Source: JABSSA01 sp039960995
GTDB lineage: Bacteria; Pseudomonadota; Alphaproteobacteria; Rhodobacterales; Rhodobacteraceae
Direction: 5' to 3'
DNA length: 64,000 bases
NCBI GenBank assembly: GCA_039960995.1
Contig: JBDVKF010000029.1
Location: 17,209-81,208 of the forward strand
Shown one piece after another: positions 25,809-35,194 of this stretch. Below the pieces are notes generated by a model. It made no database searches and was not told the origin of the DNA. It was given only the letters and a program-made list of their open reading frames with translations. A program made the position numbers and the translations under genes. Position 1 is the stretch's first letter; the number at the start of each line of letters is the position of its first letter.

Positions 25809-26654
25809 TCAGGGCTGCTCAGAACGTGGTTTCGGTTTGTCTTGTATTTGAATAAATTCGGCAATACGTGGCCACAGAACGCGCGCTGCTGCCCGGGATC
25901 GGATCAGACGGGAATGGGTGAAATCTTCGCCATCAGTCTCGCGCGTTGCGATGTGAAACTGTCCGGTTTTGCCAAAGGCTTTTGCGAGTGTTTGACACCC
26001 GTCCGTTGGTGCGATGTCCGTATCCAACGGCGCTGCAACGGCCATGACAGGCAATTTCCAATCCTTGAGCCCTGCAAATACGTCGTTTCCTGACAGGTCC
26101 GTCATGCGCCCTGCGTGGTTCCAATCCAACCATTGAGATTGCAAAGCTGCGCTTTCGTTGCAGGGGCCAAGCCTGCTCACGCGTACCGTCCAATAGCCGG
26201 TCAAACGTCCAAAGACGCGCATTAAACGCAAACCTGTTCTAAAGCGCCACGATGCTTGGTGCAAATGCGTGGCTTGCGTTGCCAAACAGATCAAGCTTTG
26301 GATCATCGGGCGCAAATCCGGGTTCAAGTGCAGGCCAAGTATAAGCGCGAGCCCACCACCGGAATGACCAATCAGATGAAGCCCCTGCGGCCCCGCAATC
26401 GTCTTGATCGCTTCAGATATCTCTAGGTCAGCAATATCATCATAGGTGAACCCACCGGGTCGCCCCCCACGTTCACGCCATTCAATGCCAAACACACGCA
26501 GGCCTTGCGCATCCAGAGACGCAGCCAGAGGCGTCAATGTGTCGATATTTGAGAACGTGCCATGTGTCAGCAAAACGGTTTGTCCGTTATCTGCATCGCC
26601 AAAACGATACAGCTTTCCCGGAAACGACCAATCTGGATGAGGGTGCCAAGACAT
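25809..26654 (-). CDS. Alpha/beta hydrolase
   Basis: 281 residues. VLLTHGTFSNIDTL is the first strand and oxyanion loop, LHLIGHSGGGLALILG the nucleophile elbow (Ser in GHSGG), with a possible catalytic Asp in VAAPLDTDIAPTDG and His in DFTHSRLI near the end. It has no signal peptide and so is cytoplasmic. The substrate is unknown. Family members include esterases, lysophospholipases and haloperoxidase-like enzymes. Confidence 0.8.
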   Translation of the reverse strand: MSWHPHPDWSFPGKLYRFGDADNGQTVLLTHGTFSNIDTLTPLAASLDAQGLRVFGIEWRERGGRPGGFTYDDIADLEISEAIKTIAGPQGLHLIGHSGGGLALILGLHLNPDLRPMIQSLICLATQATHLHQASWRFRTGLRLMRVFGRLTGYWTVRVSRLGPCNESAALQSQWLDWNHAGRMTDLSGNDVFAGLKDWKLPVMAVAAPLDTDIAPTDGCQTLAKAFGKTGQFHIATRETDGEDFTHSRLIRSRAAARVLWPRIAEFIQIQDKPKPRSEQP

Positions 26655-26756
26655 TGCCCAAGCTTTGCCGGGTCATGAAGGACAGGTCAATTTTGACCTC
26701 GCGTCCGGCGTGCATGTTCTTGCACCTGTGGCTTTGGCGGCGTATCTGGCCGCATT

Positions 26757-27668
26757 ATGTATATCGTCGCCGCTTTATATCACTTCACACGGTTCGAAAC
26801 ACCGGATGTCATCAAAACTCCGCTCAGCGATGCGTGTGCGGAACATGACGTTATGGGTACGTTGCTTTTGGCACGTGAAGGCATCAACGGCACGATCGCC
26901 GGCACGCGGGCGGGAATTGATGCGGTGCTAGCGTTTATTCGCGCCCTGCCCGGCTGCGCGGATCTGGAATGGAAAGAAGCGCACAGCACGGTGCCGCCGT
27001 TTATCCGGATGAAAGTACGCTTGAAAAAAGAGATCGTGACCATGGGGCAGCCGGATGTCGATCCCAAAGCGCGGGTTGGACATTACGTGTCGCCCGAAGA
27101 TTGGAACGATCTGATCGCCCAAGACGATGTCGCCGTGATCGACACGCGCAACGATTATGAAGTGGGGATCGGCACGTTTAAGGGCGCGATTGATCCTCGC
27201 ACAGAGAGCTTTCGCGACTTTCCAAGCTGGTGGGAAGCCAACAAGGCGCGGTTTCACAACAAGAAAATCGCGATGTTCTGTACGGGTGGAATACGTTGCG
27301 AGAAATCGACCAACTATTTGCTGGGCCAAGGCGTCGAAGATGTGTTTCACCTGAAGGGCGGCATTCTGAAGTATTTGGAAGAGGTCCCCGAAACAGACAG
27401 CACGTGGGAAGGCGAGTGTTTTGTTTTTGATGCGCGCGTCAGCGTGGGTCACGGATTGAAGGAAGGGCCGCATGAGTTGTGTCACGCATGTCGTCGCCCA
27501 ATCTTGCCTGCCGATCGGTCCAAGCCGTCATTTGAACAAGGCGTTAGCTGTCATCAGTGCATTGATGAGACATCCGACGAGAACAAAGAACGGTTTCGCG
27601 AACGCCAAAAGCAGATCCAGTTATCGGCCAAACGGGGCAAATTGCATATCGGACCAAAAGCCGGCTGA
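26757..27668 (+). CDS. trhO: tRNA uridine(34) hydroxylase, rhodanese-related
   Basis: 303 residues, ATG 26757. An N-terminal acylphosphatase-like domain (YHFTRFETPD through REGINGTIAGTRAGID) is followed by a rhodanese domain with the catalytic loop MFCTGGIRCEKSTNYLL (active Cys) and a C-terminal Cys/His zinc-like segment (ELCHACRRPILP, VSCHQCID). TrhO hydroxylates wobble uridine in tRNAs using O2. All landmarks are intact. It is divergent from the hydrolase gene at its left. Confidence 0.93.
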   Translation: MYIVAALYHFTRFETPDVIKTPLSDACAEHDVMGTLLLAREGINGTIAGTRAGIDAVLAFIRALPGCADLEWKEAHSTVPPFIRMKVRLKKEIVTMGQPDVDPKARVGHYVSPEDWNDLIAQDDVAVIDTRNDYEVGIGTFKGAIDPRTESFRDFPSWWEANKARFHNKKIAMFCTGGIRCEKSTNYLLGQGVEDVFHLKGGILKYLEEVPETDSTWEGECFVFDARVSVGHGLKEGPHELCHACRRPILPADRSKPSFEQGVSCHQCIDETSDENKERFRERQKQIQLSAKRGKLHIGPKAG

Positions 27669-27679
27669 GGGTCGGGACG

Positions 27680-27898
27680 CTATTTTGCGTCCGGATCCCC
27701 CTGACCTATGCCTCTGAACACAAAGCGCAGGGGCAAGGCCCAAACTATTCCCAGACCAATATAGATCACCAATTCGACCCAGATCGGGGGACGGTTGAAA
27801 AAAGACACAATGCTGATCGTTGCCACGATATACAGTGGCAACGCGACCAGCAGAATGATCAGCGCCCAGCGCCGACGGGCCTTATAGCTTAGCGCCAT
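27680..27898 (-). CDS. DUF2842 membrane protein
   Basis: 72 residues with two membrane helices (about 11-31 and 41-58). The KARRRWALIILLVALPLYIV start and VELVIYIGLGIVWALPLRFVF end match DUF2842, a small alphaproteobacterial family of unknown function. It lies 12 bases downstream of purA and is probably cotranscribed with it. Confidence 0.8.
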   Translation of the reverse strand: MALSYKARRRWALIILLVALPLYIVATISIVSFFNRPPIWVELVIYIGLGIVWALPLRFVFRGIGQGDPDAK

Positions 27899-27910
27899 AT
27901 CACACGTCCT

Positions 27911-29203
27911 TTAATCAACGAACGGATCACGCACCAAAATGGTGTCTTCGCGCTCGGGTGAGGTCGACAGCATCGCAACCGGGCAGTCGATCAATTCTTC
28001 GACACGGCGCACATATTTGATCGCGTTTGCAGGCAGATCGGCCCAACTGCGCGCGCCTTCTGTGCTTTCGGACCAGCCGGGCATGTCCTCATAGATGGGC
28101 GTACAGCGTGCCTGATGATTGGCGGCCGTGGGCAGATAATCGATCCGCTCACCGTCCAGTTCATAGCCCGTACAGATGCGCAAAGTTTCAAACCCGTCCA
28201 ACACGTCCAGCTTGGTCAAAGCGATCCCGTTTACGCCCGATGTTGCGCAGGTTTGTTTGACCAATGTGGCATCAAACCAACCACAGCGGCGTTTGCGGCC
28301 TGTTGTGGTGCCAAACTCGTGGCCGCGTTCGCCAAGCCGTTGACCATCCGCGTCTTCTAATTCGGTTGGAAACGGTCCTTCGCCGACGCGCGTAGTATAG
28401 GCTTTGACGATGCCAAGGACAAAATCGATAGCGCCGGGGCCAACGCCAACGCCTGTCGCGGCTTGGCCTGCGATTACGTTAGACGATGTGACAAACGGAT
28501 ATGTGCCGAAATCGATATCCAGCAACGCGCCTTGCGCGCCTTCAAACAAGATGCGTTTTCCGGCCTTGCGGGCGTCGTTCATAACTTTCCACACAGGTGC
28601 CGCATATTTGAGAATTTCCGGCGCAATGGCGCGCAGCTCGTTCAACAAAGCGTCTCGGTCCACTGTGGGCAAGCCCAATCCGCGACGCAGTGCATCGTGA
28701 TGCACCAAAGCGCGGTCCACACGACGTTCCAGCGTTTCTGGATCGGCCAGATCAGCCACGCGCACACACCTGCGTCCCACTTTGTCTTCGTAGGCTGGGC
28801 CAATGCCGCGACCGGTGGTGCCAATTTTGGCCACCGAATTCTGAGCTTCGCGGGCACGGTCCAATTCGCCGTGGATCGGCAGGATCAGCGGTGTGTTTTC
28901 GGCAACCATCAGCGTGTCGGGCGAAATATCTACGCCTTGCGCACGGATCGTCGCGATTTCTTTGACAAGATGCCAAGGGTCCAGAACAACGCCGTTCCCA
29001 ATCACACTCAGCTTGCCAGACCGCACAACACCCGAGGGCAACGCGTGCAGTTTGTAAACCTCACCGTCGATAACCAAAGTATGGCCTGCATTGTGGCCAC
29101 CTTGAAACCGCGCGATGACATCAGCACGTTCACTGAGCCAGTCCACGATCTTACCTTTGCCTTCGTCACCCCATTGGGCACCCACGACAACCACGTTGGC
29201 CAT
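27911..29203 (-). CDS. purA: Adenylosuccinate synthase
   Basis: 430 residues from ATG 29201-29203, with GGAGAG upstream; the open frame extends further but the family begins here. VVVVGAQWGDEGKGKIVDWL is the GTP-binding loop, GGHNAGHTL, SVIGNGVVLDPWHLVKE and GTTGRGIGPAYEDK the IMP-binding motifs, and STSPEREDTI the C-terminal signature. It joins IMP and aspartate on the way to AMP. A DUF2842 gene follows closely. No atypical residues were seen. Confidence 0.97.
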   Translation of the reverse strand: MANVVVVGAQWGDEGKGKIVDWLSERADVIARFQGGHNAGHTLVIDGEVYKLHALPSGVVRSGKLSVIGNGVVLDPWHLVKEIATIRAQGVDISPDTLMVAENTPLILPIHGELDRAREAQNSVAKIGTTGRGIGPAYEDKVGRRCVRVADLADPETLERRVDRALVHHDALRRGLGLPTVDRDALLNELRAIAPEILKYAAPVWKVMNDARKAGKRILFEGAQGALLDIDFGTYPFVTSSNVIAGQAATGVGVGPGAIDFVLGIVKAYTTRVGEGPFPTELEDADGQRLGERGHEFGTTTGRKRRCGWFDATLVKQTCATSGVNGIALTKLDVLDGFETLRICTGYELDGERIDYLPTAANHQARCTPIYEDMPGWSESTEGARSWADLPANAIKYVRRVEELIDCPVAMLSTSPEREDTILVRDPFVD

Positions 29204-29337
29204 AAAGGTCTCTCCGTTTACAAAACCCGAGCGTCTATAGCGCTCTGGATGGTGGGGCGAAACCTTTATTTCTAATCGTCTGGACACAAGCGGCTTGATC
29301 AGGCAGTTCTGGCGCAAATTATCCTGAGGACGAGCAG

Positions 29338-29733
29338 ATGGGTTTTCTTTATCGTTGGGTCTGTGCCTTTGCGCTTTTGGCGCTGACATATAACCCTACT
29401 CAGTACAATTACGTGCGCTGGGTTTTGGATTTTGGCCGAGACAATATGTCTGTGGCTGTTTTGTTGGGGCTGCTGTTGCTGGTGGCCTATATCATCTATC
29501 TGCGCGCCACATTGCGATCCATTGGGGCATTTGGGATGGCGCTGATTCTCGCTTTGGTCGGCGCATTGCTTTGGGTGCTGTATGATTTTGGCGTGCTTAC
29601 TCTGGATGATCCGGGACTGATCACTTGGCTGGGACTGCTGGCTTTGTCGCTGGTTCTGGGCATCGGGCTCAGCTGGTCCATTGTACGGCGTAACCTTTCT
29701 GGTCAGGCCGACATGGATGACGTGGACGAATAA
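29338..29733 (+). CDS. DUF6524 membrane protein
   Basis: 131 residues, four membrane helices. FLYRWVCAFALLALTYNPTQYNYVRW at the N-terminus and LRSIGAFGMALILA are the features of DUF6524. GAGGACGAGC precedes the ATG. It is divergent from purA. Its 3' end abuts the convergent nitrile hydratase accessory gene with no spacing (29733/29734). The role is unknown. Confidence 0.8.
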   Translation: MGFLYRWVCAFALLALTYNPTQYNYVRWVLDFGRDNMSVAVLLGLLLLVAYIIYLRATLRSIGAFGMALILALVGALLWVLYDFGVLTLDDPGLITWLGLLALSLVLGIGLSWSIVRRNLSGQADMDDVDE

Positions 29734-30045
29734 TCAGCGGGCCAGTTTTACCGGATCGCCATGAGGCGTATTTAGATAGGCTGTTTCCCAAGCGGCGCGC
29801 ATGGTTTCGATTTGCGCGTCGTTGGCCAGCCCCAAATCCCGCAGCTTGGTTTCCAAGGTCTCAAGCCATGCTGCGAAATAATCGTCGCCCCCGTTTAAGT
29901 CTTTGTCAGTGCCATGACGCTTTAATGTTGCCGAAAAACCTGCGGCCCAATCCGGCCATGTAAAATGACCCGCTTCGTGCAAATGCACTGTCAGGGCGAA
30001 CAGTTGAGCATGCCAGGGCGCTTGAAACGCGGGTTCTGGCCTCAT
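29734..30045 (-). CDS. Nitrile hydratase accessory protein (metallochaperone)
   Basis: 103 residues from ATG 30043-30045, which overlaps the beta-subunit stop as ATGA. PEPAFQAPWHAQLFALTVHLHEAG and FTWPDWAAGF with YFAAWLETLE are those of the small NHase activator family, related to the beta subunit N-terminus, which loads cobalt into the alpha subunit. Its place right after the beta gene is the usual one. Confidence 0.9.
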   Translation of the reverse strand: MRPEPAFQAPWHAQLFALTVHLHEAGHFTWPDWAAGFSATLKRHGTDKDLNGGDDYFAAWLETLETKLRDLGLANDAQIETMRAAWETAYLNTPHGDPVKLAR

Positions 30046-30719
30046 GTTGTCCCGTCCAAATAGCTTTGCCACAGATCAAGGATGATCTCATCCTTGGGGT
30101 GTTCGGGGTGTTGCCACAGGTCTTGAGCTTGGAACGCGACCGCATATAGCGGTTCGGCAGCTTCACCATGTCCATGTGCGTTGCTGTCAGGCAGGATATG
30201 TGTCCCGTGATACCGAACCACCCGCCCCGTCGCACCCGCCGCATAGACGGGCAATCGTGTGTGCCCACCTGACGTTTGCATATTGCCAGCCGCACGGGTG
30301 CGCACGATATCACCCGGCTTGAACAGCGCCGCGATATCGCTGGGCCGGTCTGCGGGGCCACCTTTGGCCAAAGCCGCGGCCACTGCGTCAGGTTTCAGCT
30401 TGCGATCCGCAAGGGTACTGCCTGCTGTTCCGCGCCCGTCAGCAAGCTCTTGCGGGGTCAGGACATCGTTTTCGACCAACAGATTGGTCAAAGCCGCCAT
30501 CCACTTTTCGTAATAGCTGAAACGCGTATAATCTTTTGGTGTCAGGCGTTCACGGGAATGGCGCGATATATCAAGGTTCCACTTGCCCAAACTGCCGCAG
30601 GCCAACGTGATGGCCAAAGCACGCGCATGCCAGTCTTTTTCAAAAACCGGGTCGGCTTCGGATTCAGGTGTCACAGCCCCATCGCCGAAACGCCCGCCCA
30701 TATCGTGAATACGCGTCAT
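30042..30719 (-). CDS. nthB: Nitrile hydratase beta subunit
   Basis: 225 residues. MTRIHDMGGRFGDGAV is the typical N-terminus, followed by the WHARALAITLACGSLGKWN segment and a C-terminal SH3-like barrel (FKPGDIVRTRA, GHTRLPVYAAGATG, and YAVAFQAQDLW). It pairs with the alpha subunit to hydrate nitriles to amides. ATGA overlaps are present at both ends (30042-30045 and 30716-30719). No amidase is found in the window to use the product. Confidence 0.93.
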   Translation of the reverse strand: MTRIHDMGGRFGDGAVTPESEADPVFEKDWHARALAITLACGSLGKWNLDISRHSRERLTPKDYTRFSYYEKWMAALTNLLVENDVLTPQELADGRGTAGSTLADRKLKPDAVAAALAKGGPADRPSDIAALFKPGDIVRTRAAGNMQTSGGHTRLPVYAAGATGRVVRYHGTHILPDSNAHGHGEAAEPLYAVAFQAQDLWQHPEHPKDEIILDLWQSYLDGTT

Positions 30720-31333
30720 GGGGTTTTCGCCAGTTCTGTTCCGATCATGCTGTTGCGCGTTACGAGGTCTGTCAGCGCGTCTTCGGACAAGCCTTCGGTG
30801 CCACTTGGGCGCATCGGCAAAACCAAATATCGCACTTCAGCTGTCGAATCCCACACCCGAACGGATGTTTCGGCAGGCAGATTGACACCAAATTCGGCCA
30901 AGACCTTGCGCGGCTCACGCACGGCGCGGGCGCGATATGCGTCGGATTTGTACCATCCCGGCGGAATACCAAGCAGCGGCCACGGGTAACACGAGCACAG
31001 CGTACACACGACCATGTTGTGTGTATCGGGCGTGTTTTCGACAACGACCATGTGTTCGCCTTGTCGTCCGCAATATCCCAGATCGCTTACAGCGGCGGTG
31101 GCGTCCTGAATTAGGGATTCGCGAAAACCCGCGTCCATCCACGCTTTTGCAACAACACGCGCACCATTGCGCGGGCCAATTTTATTTTCATATGTGTCTA
31201 TGATCGCATCCAGCGTCGCAGGATCGATCAACCCCTTATCCGTGAGAATCGTCTCAAGAGCCTTTACCCGTAAGGCTGGATCGGAAGGCAACAGGGCGTG
31301 CGGGTCGTCGTGATCATGATGGTCATGTGGCAT
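30716..31333 (-). CDS. nthA: Nitrile hydratase alpha subunit, cobalt type
   Basis: 205 residues from ATG 31331-31333; an earlier ATG in the same frame at 31394-31396 would add a Cys/His-rich lead. The metal-binding claw is VVCTLCSC with Thr in second position, the cobalt-type form (iron enzymes have Ser). The N-terminus contains a His/Asp-rich MPHDHHDHDDPH stretch that may help metal loading. WYKSDAYRARAVREPRKVL and VRVWDSTAEVRYLVLP are typical of the alpha fold. It is cytoplasmic and the first gene of the alpha-beta-activator operon. It is divergent from secG. Confidence 0.93.
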   Translation of the reverse strand: MPHDHHDHDDPHALLPSDPALRVKALETILTDKGLIDPATLDAIIDTYENKIGPRNGARVVAKAWMDAGFRESLIQDATAAVSDLGYCGRQGEHMVVVENTPDTHNMVVCTLCSCYPWPLLGIPPGWYKSDAYRARAVREPRKVLAEFGVNLPAETSVRVWDSTAEVRYLVLPMRPSGTEGLSEDALTDLVTRNSMIGTELAKTP

Positions 31334-31442
31334 GAAATGACCATGCCCACACACGCATTTCGAGTCCAGCCCAGAACGCCCTTGCTTGGTCGGCATGAAT
31401 TGCATAGATACCGCCCATCGTGCAGTCAGCCCACGTAGGTTT

Positions 31443-31808
31443 ATGGAAAACGTCGTACTCGTCATTCATCTGTTTTTGGCCCTAGGCCTAATCATTGTCG
31501 TGCTCATGCAGCGCTCCGAAGGTGGAGGGCTTGGAATGGGCGGTGGCGGTGGTGCCATGACCTCAGGACGGGCAGCCGCAACGGCGCTTGGAAAGCTGAC
31601 TTGGGTTCTTGCAATTGCATTTATCATCACGTCGATCACATTGACGATTATTGCGGCGCAAAAGTCCGCAGGGTCTTCGGTTGTGGATCAATTGGGTGCG
31701 ACACCACCTGCAGCAGAGGGTGGCGACGATCCACTTGTTCCGCCTGCAGATAACCTGTTGCCACCTTCATTGGATGATGATGCGCCGCTGGTCCCGTCTG
31801 CGGACTAG
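31443..31808 (+). CDS. secG: Preprotein translocase subunit SecG
   Basis: 121 residues from ATG 31443. MENVVLVIHLFLALGLIIVVLMQRSEGGGLGMGGGGGAMTSGR is the SecG signature, and a second helix (LTWVLAIAFIITSITLTII) follows. The C-terminal 40 residues are an acidic/proline-rich tail. It is part of the SecYEG channel. It lies upstream of pyrG by 163 bases, an arrangement common in alphaproteobacteria. Confidence 0.95.
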   Translation: MENVVLVIHLFLALGLIIVVLMQRSEGGGLGMGGGGGAMTSGRAAATALGKLTWVLAIAFIITSITLTIIAAQKSAGSSVVDQLGATPPAAEGGDDPLVPPADNLLPPSLDDDAPLVPSAD

Positions 31809-31815
31809 ACCTAGC

Positions 31816-31836
31816 GTTGCAGTAAAAAGCTGCAAC
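31816..31836 (+). terminator. Stem-loop between secG and pyrG
   Basis: GTTGCAG, a seven-base loop (TAAAAAG), then CTGCAAC: a perfect 7-bp stem seven bases after the secG stop, with no run of T behind it. It may be a weak terminator, an mRNA 3'-end protector, or part of the pyrG leader. Confidence 0.4.
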
Positions 31837-31971
31837 ATCATCTTGCGCGAACACTTGCTCTTTTGGGGCGAATCTTTATAAGCTGTAATCCCGTGGGGTA
31901 TGGTCAATCCGACCCCTCTCGATTCGGCGATTCCTTAATAATGCCGATCAGAACGGGGAGATCGACAAACC

Positions 31972-33615
31972 ATGGCACGCTTTATTTTTATCACAGGCGG
32001 TGTTGTGTCCTCATTGGGCAAAGGGCTTGCTTCGGCAGCTTTGGGTGCGCTGTTGCAGGCACGTGGTTATTCAGTGCGATTGCGCAAACTGGATCCTTAT
32101 CTGAATGTGGACCCCGGTACGATGTCACCGTTTGAACATGGCGAAGTCTTTGTCACGGATGATGGGGCCGAAACCGATCTGGATTTGGGCCATTATGAAC
32201 GATTTACCGGTGTTGCCGCGCGCATGACGGACTCGGTCAGTTCTGGGCGCGTTTATTCCAATGTCCTCGAAAAAGAACGGCGCGGCGATTACTTGGGCAA
32301 AACGATTCAGGTGATTCCGCATGTGACAAATGAAATCAAAGACTTCATCTCGATCGGTGAAGACGAGGTTGATTTCATGTTGTGCGAAATTGGCGGCACC
32401 GTTGGTGACATCGAAGGCCTGCCTTTCTTTGAGGCCATTCGTCAGTTCAGTCAGGACAAGCCACGCGGACAATGTTTGTTCATGCATTTGACCCTGTTGC
32501 CTTGGATGAAGGCCAGCGGAGAACTGAAGACAAAACCGACGCAACACAGCGTGAAAGAACTGCGATCCATCGGCATTGCGCCCGATATTCTGGTTTGCCG
32601 TTCCGAAGGCCCGATTCCCGTAAAAGAACGCGAAAAACTGGCCTTGTTCTGTAACGTGCGCCCTGACAGCGTGATTGCCGCGCAGGACCTTTCGACAATC
32701 TACGACGCCCCCCTGACTTATCATCGGGAAGGTCTGGATCAGGCGGTTCTGGATGCTTTCCAGATTTCGCCCGCCCCCAAACCGGATTTGCGCAAGTGGG
32801 AAGATGTCAGCGACCGTATTCACAATGCCGAAGGAATTGTGAAAATCGCGATTGTTGGCAAATACACTCAGCTTGAAGATGCGTATAAATCCATCGCTGA
32901 GGCCCTGACACATGGCGGTATGGCGAATCGTGTGCGAGTCAAAGTGGAATGGGTCGATGCGGAATTGTTTGATACCGAAGACGCCGCCCCGCATCTGGAC
33001 GGGTTTCATGCTATTCTTGTGCCCGGTGGTTTTGGCGAACGCGGGACTGAGGGCAAAATAAAAGCCGCTCAATTTGCGCGTGAACATCAAATTCCGTACC
33101 TTGGCATCTGCCTGGGCATGCAAATGGCCGTTATTGAGGCTGCGCGCAATTGCGCCGGGCTCGAGAAGGCCGGATCAGAAGAGTTTGACCACGAAGCTGG
33201 CGCAAAACGGTTTGAACCGGTTGTGTATCACCTGAAAGAGTGGGTGCAGGGCAACGAAAAAGTATCGCGTAAGGTCGAGGACGACAAAGGCGGCACGATG
33301 CGCTTGGGGGCCTATGATGCGGTTCTAACCGAAGGGTCAAAGGTTGCGGATGTTTACGGGACGACCACGATCGACGAACGCCATCGCCACAGATACGAAG
33401 TGGACATTAAGTACCGGAAACAACTGGAAAAAGCGGGTCTGACTTTTTCCGGCATGTCACCGGATGGACGGCTGCCCGAAATCATCGAATGGCCAGACCA
33501 TCCATGGTTCGTTGGGGTGCAATTCCACCCGGAACTAAAATCCAAACCGTTCGATCCACACCCCCTGTTTCGCGACTTTGTTCGCGCAGCCAAGGACATG
33601 AGCCGACTGGTCTAA
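31972..33615 (+). CDS. pyrG: CTP synthase
   Basis: 547 residues. An N-terminal amidoligase domain (FIFITGGVVSSLGKGLASAA, with the nucleotide loop GKG, then LKLDPYLNVDPGTMSPFEHGE) is joined to a C-terminal class I glutaminase with nucleophile Cys in YLGICLGMQMA and the HPE pair in VQFHPELKSK. It aminates UTP to CTP. An AGAACGGGGAGA ribosome site precedes ATG 31972. It is complete and ordinary. Confidence 0.97.
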   Translation: MARFIFITGGVVSSLGKGLASAALGALLQARGYSVRLRKLDPYLNVDPGTMSPFEHGEVFVTDDGAETDLDLGHYERFTGVAARMTDSVSSGRVYSNVLEKERRGDYLGKTIQVIPHVTNEIKDFISIGEDEVDFMLCEIGGTVGDIEGLPFFEAIRQFSQDKPRGQCLFMHLTLLPWMKASGELKTKPTQHSVKELRSIGIAPDILVCRSEGPIPVKEREKLALFCNVRPDSVIAAQDLSTIYDAPLTYHREGLDQAVLDAFQISPAPKPDLRKWEDVSDRIHNAEGIVKIAIVGKYTQLEDAYKSIAEALTHGGMANRVRVKVEWVDAELFDTEDAAPHLDGFHAILVPGGFGERGTEGKIKAAQFAREHQIPYLGICLGMQMAVIEAARNCAGLEKAGSEEFDHEAGAKRFEPVVYHLKEWVQGNEKVSRKVEDDKGGTMRLGAYDAVLTEGSKVADVYGTTTIDERHRHRYEVDIKYRKQLEKAGLTFSGMSPDGRLPEIIEWPDHPWFVGVQFHPELKSKPFDPHPLFRDFVRAAKDMSRLV

Positions 33616-33694
33616 CGGCAAGCCTCTGTGGAAAGTTGAATACTTGTGGTAGAATCGATGCATTACACGCAACGATTTGAAAGAGATTTTTTCC

Positions 33695-34561
33695 ATGGCA
33701 TTATTTCAAACAGGGCCGGATCGTTACCAAACTGATCCAGACGCTTTTGGCAACGTAGACCAGGAGCGCATTGTTAAGATCGTCGGTATTGTAGCGCTTG
33801 CTTTGCCGATTGTCCTTTGGATTGCATCCCACAATCCGATTCACGCAACGTGCTTTCGGTTTTCAATCAGCCATTTTTACTATGCTCCGTTTTGGGGCAC
33901 GTTCTTTACCGGGGCCTTGTTCTTTATTGGCACCTACCTGATGGTCTGGCAGGGCGAGGAAAAATCAAAAGCTGATGGGCGCATGGCAACCCGCGCTGGC
34001 TTTTCCGCGTTTGGAGTTGCGTTGTTTCCCACCGGTGGCTGGGGCTGCGATGAAAAGACGTTTTCGGCCCGCCCCATGACTGATTTTGGATTGCCTGATG
34101 GAGCTGACTTCCCCGCTCTTATCCCGCCACAGGGGGATGCAGAGTCCGTCGCAAATGCCTATTTTTCATTGGAATTCCCGATTGCAGCCTTGGCGTGGCT
34201 TCAAGCAGAATGGATCCATTACGCATCTGCTGCGTTTATGTTCAGTTTTTTGGCGTGGTTTGCCTTGGCCATTTTCACGCGGGTCAGTCCACAACACAAG
34301 TTGCCAAATGGTGAATTGAAACCACGTAAAGCCCGCCGCAACACCATTTATTTTTTCACAGGCGCGTTGATCATCCTGTGCATCTTAGCGCTGCTCTTGT
34401 CGTTTATTCTGAACCTGATTGGTGTGGACATGGATTGGTGGGACAGCGCCAATTTGACTTTTTGGTTCGAAGCCATTGCGTTGGTATCGTTTGGGACATC
34501 TTGGATGGTGAAGGGGCGGATTTTCCCCTTCTTGAACGACGAAGTATCAACCGCACGTTAA
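33695..34561 (+). CDS. Multi-helix membrane protein of unknown function
   Basis: 288 residues from ATG 33695, with AAAGAGA about ten bases upstream; a TTG 18 bases earlier is less likely. Six hydrophobic helices are predicted. A long periplasmic or cytoplasmic loop (GWGCDEKTFSARPMTDFGLPDG) lies between helices three and four. FSISHFYYAPFWGTFFTGALFFIGTYLM in the second/third helix is distinctive and recurs in uncharacterised membrane proteins, but I cannot assign a family. It stands alone, followed by the TerB pair. Confidence 0.6.
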   Translation: MALFQTGPDRYQTDPDAFGNVDQERIVKIVGIVALALPIVLWIASHNPIHATCFRFSISHFYYAPFWGTFFTGALFFIGTYLMVWQGEEKSKADGRMATRAGFSAFGVALFPTGGWGCDEKTFSARPMTDFGLPDGADFPALIPPQGDAESVANAYFSLEFPIAALAWLQAEWIHYASAAFMFSFLAWFALAIFTRVSPQHKLPNGELKPRKARRNTIYFFTGALIILCILALLLSFILNLIGVDMDWWDSANLTFWFEAIALVSFGTSWMVKGRIFPFLNDEVSTAR

Positions 34562-34726
34562 GGGGGTGTTGTTGACTGACCTACCACTGGCTGCGGCGCA
34601 CAGCGCGCCGCAGTGATTGGAAAACAACCACAAACAAATTCTGTATCATTAAGGCTTGCATGGGCGGGACGAAATCGACAGGTTTGGCCTGCGCTAGATA
34701 TGTGCGGATCGTCTATGGGGGACAGG

Positions 34727-35185
34727 ATGACAGGAGTGATCGCAAAGTTTTTCCCGCGACGGTCGCCGAAGAAACCGTCATTGCCACAGCCAACGCCTCA
34801 GCTTGCTTTGGGAGCATTGTTGGTACGGATTGCGTTTGCGGATCGTGAATACAAAGCCGCAGAAGTCAGCGCAATTGACCGCATTTTATCGACAACTTTC
34901 AATTTGGGCCCGATAGAAGCCGCAAAATTGCGTGCCACATGTGAGGCATTGGAACGCGACGCTCCGGGCACACCTGAATTTACCCGCATTTTGCACGATG
35001 AAATCTTGTACGGCGAACGGCGTATGCTGGCGTCTGCGATGTGGCAGATCATTCTGGCCGATGGTGAACATGCCGAAATTGAAGAGGCCGTTTTGCACCA
35101 GATTGAGACGGCTTTAGGCATCACTCCGGAAGATTCTGTAGAAATCAAGGCTGCCGCCACTGGCGCTCGTGACCTGAATGCATAA
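34727..35185 (+). CDS. TerB-like helical protein (first of a pair)
   Basis: 152 residues from ATG 34727 (ATG 34715 is also possible). After a basic FFPRRSPKK lead, it has the TerB pattern: ALGALLVRIAFADREYKAAEVSAIDRIL, MLASAMWQIILADGEHAEIEEAVLHQI, with an acidic D-x-E-x-x-x-E motif in each half. Such helical proteins bind divalent metals in tellurite-resistance TerB; here the link to tellurite is not supported. The partner gene follows after nine bases and has the same layout. Confidence 0.75.
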   Translation: MTGVIAKFFPRRSPKKPSLPQPTPQLALGALLVRIAFADREYKAAEVSAIDRILSTTFNLGPIEAAKLRATCEALERDAPGTPEFTRILHDEILYGERRMLASAMWQIILADGEHAEIEEAVLHQIETALGITPEDSVEIKAAATGARDLNA

Positions 35186-35194
35186 GTTGGCATA

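Noticed and set aside
28463..29275. 270-codon frame on the strand opposite purA
   Set aside because: Shadow of purA with no start signal or family features.
32125..33123. 332-codon frame opposite pyrG
   Set aside because: Antisense shadow; Phe/Asn/His-rich from the opposite strand of conserved pyrG codons.
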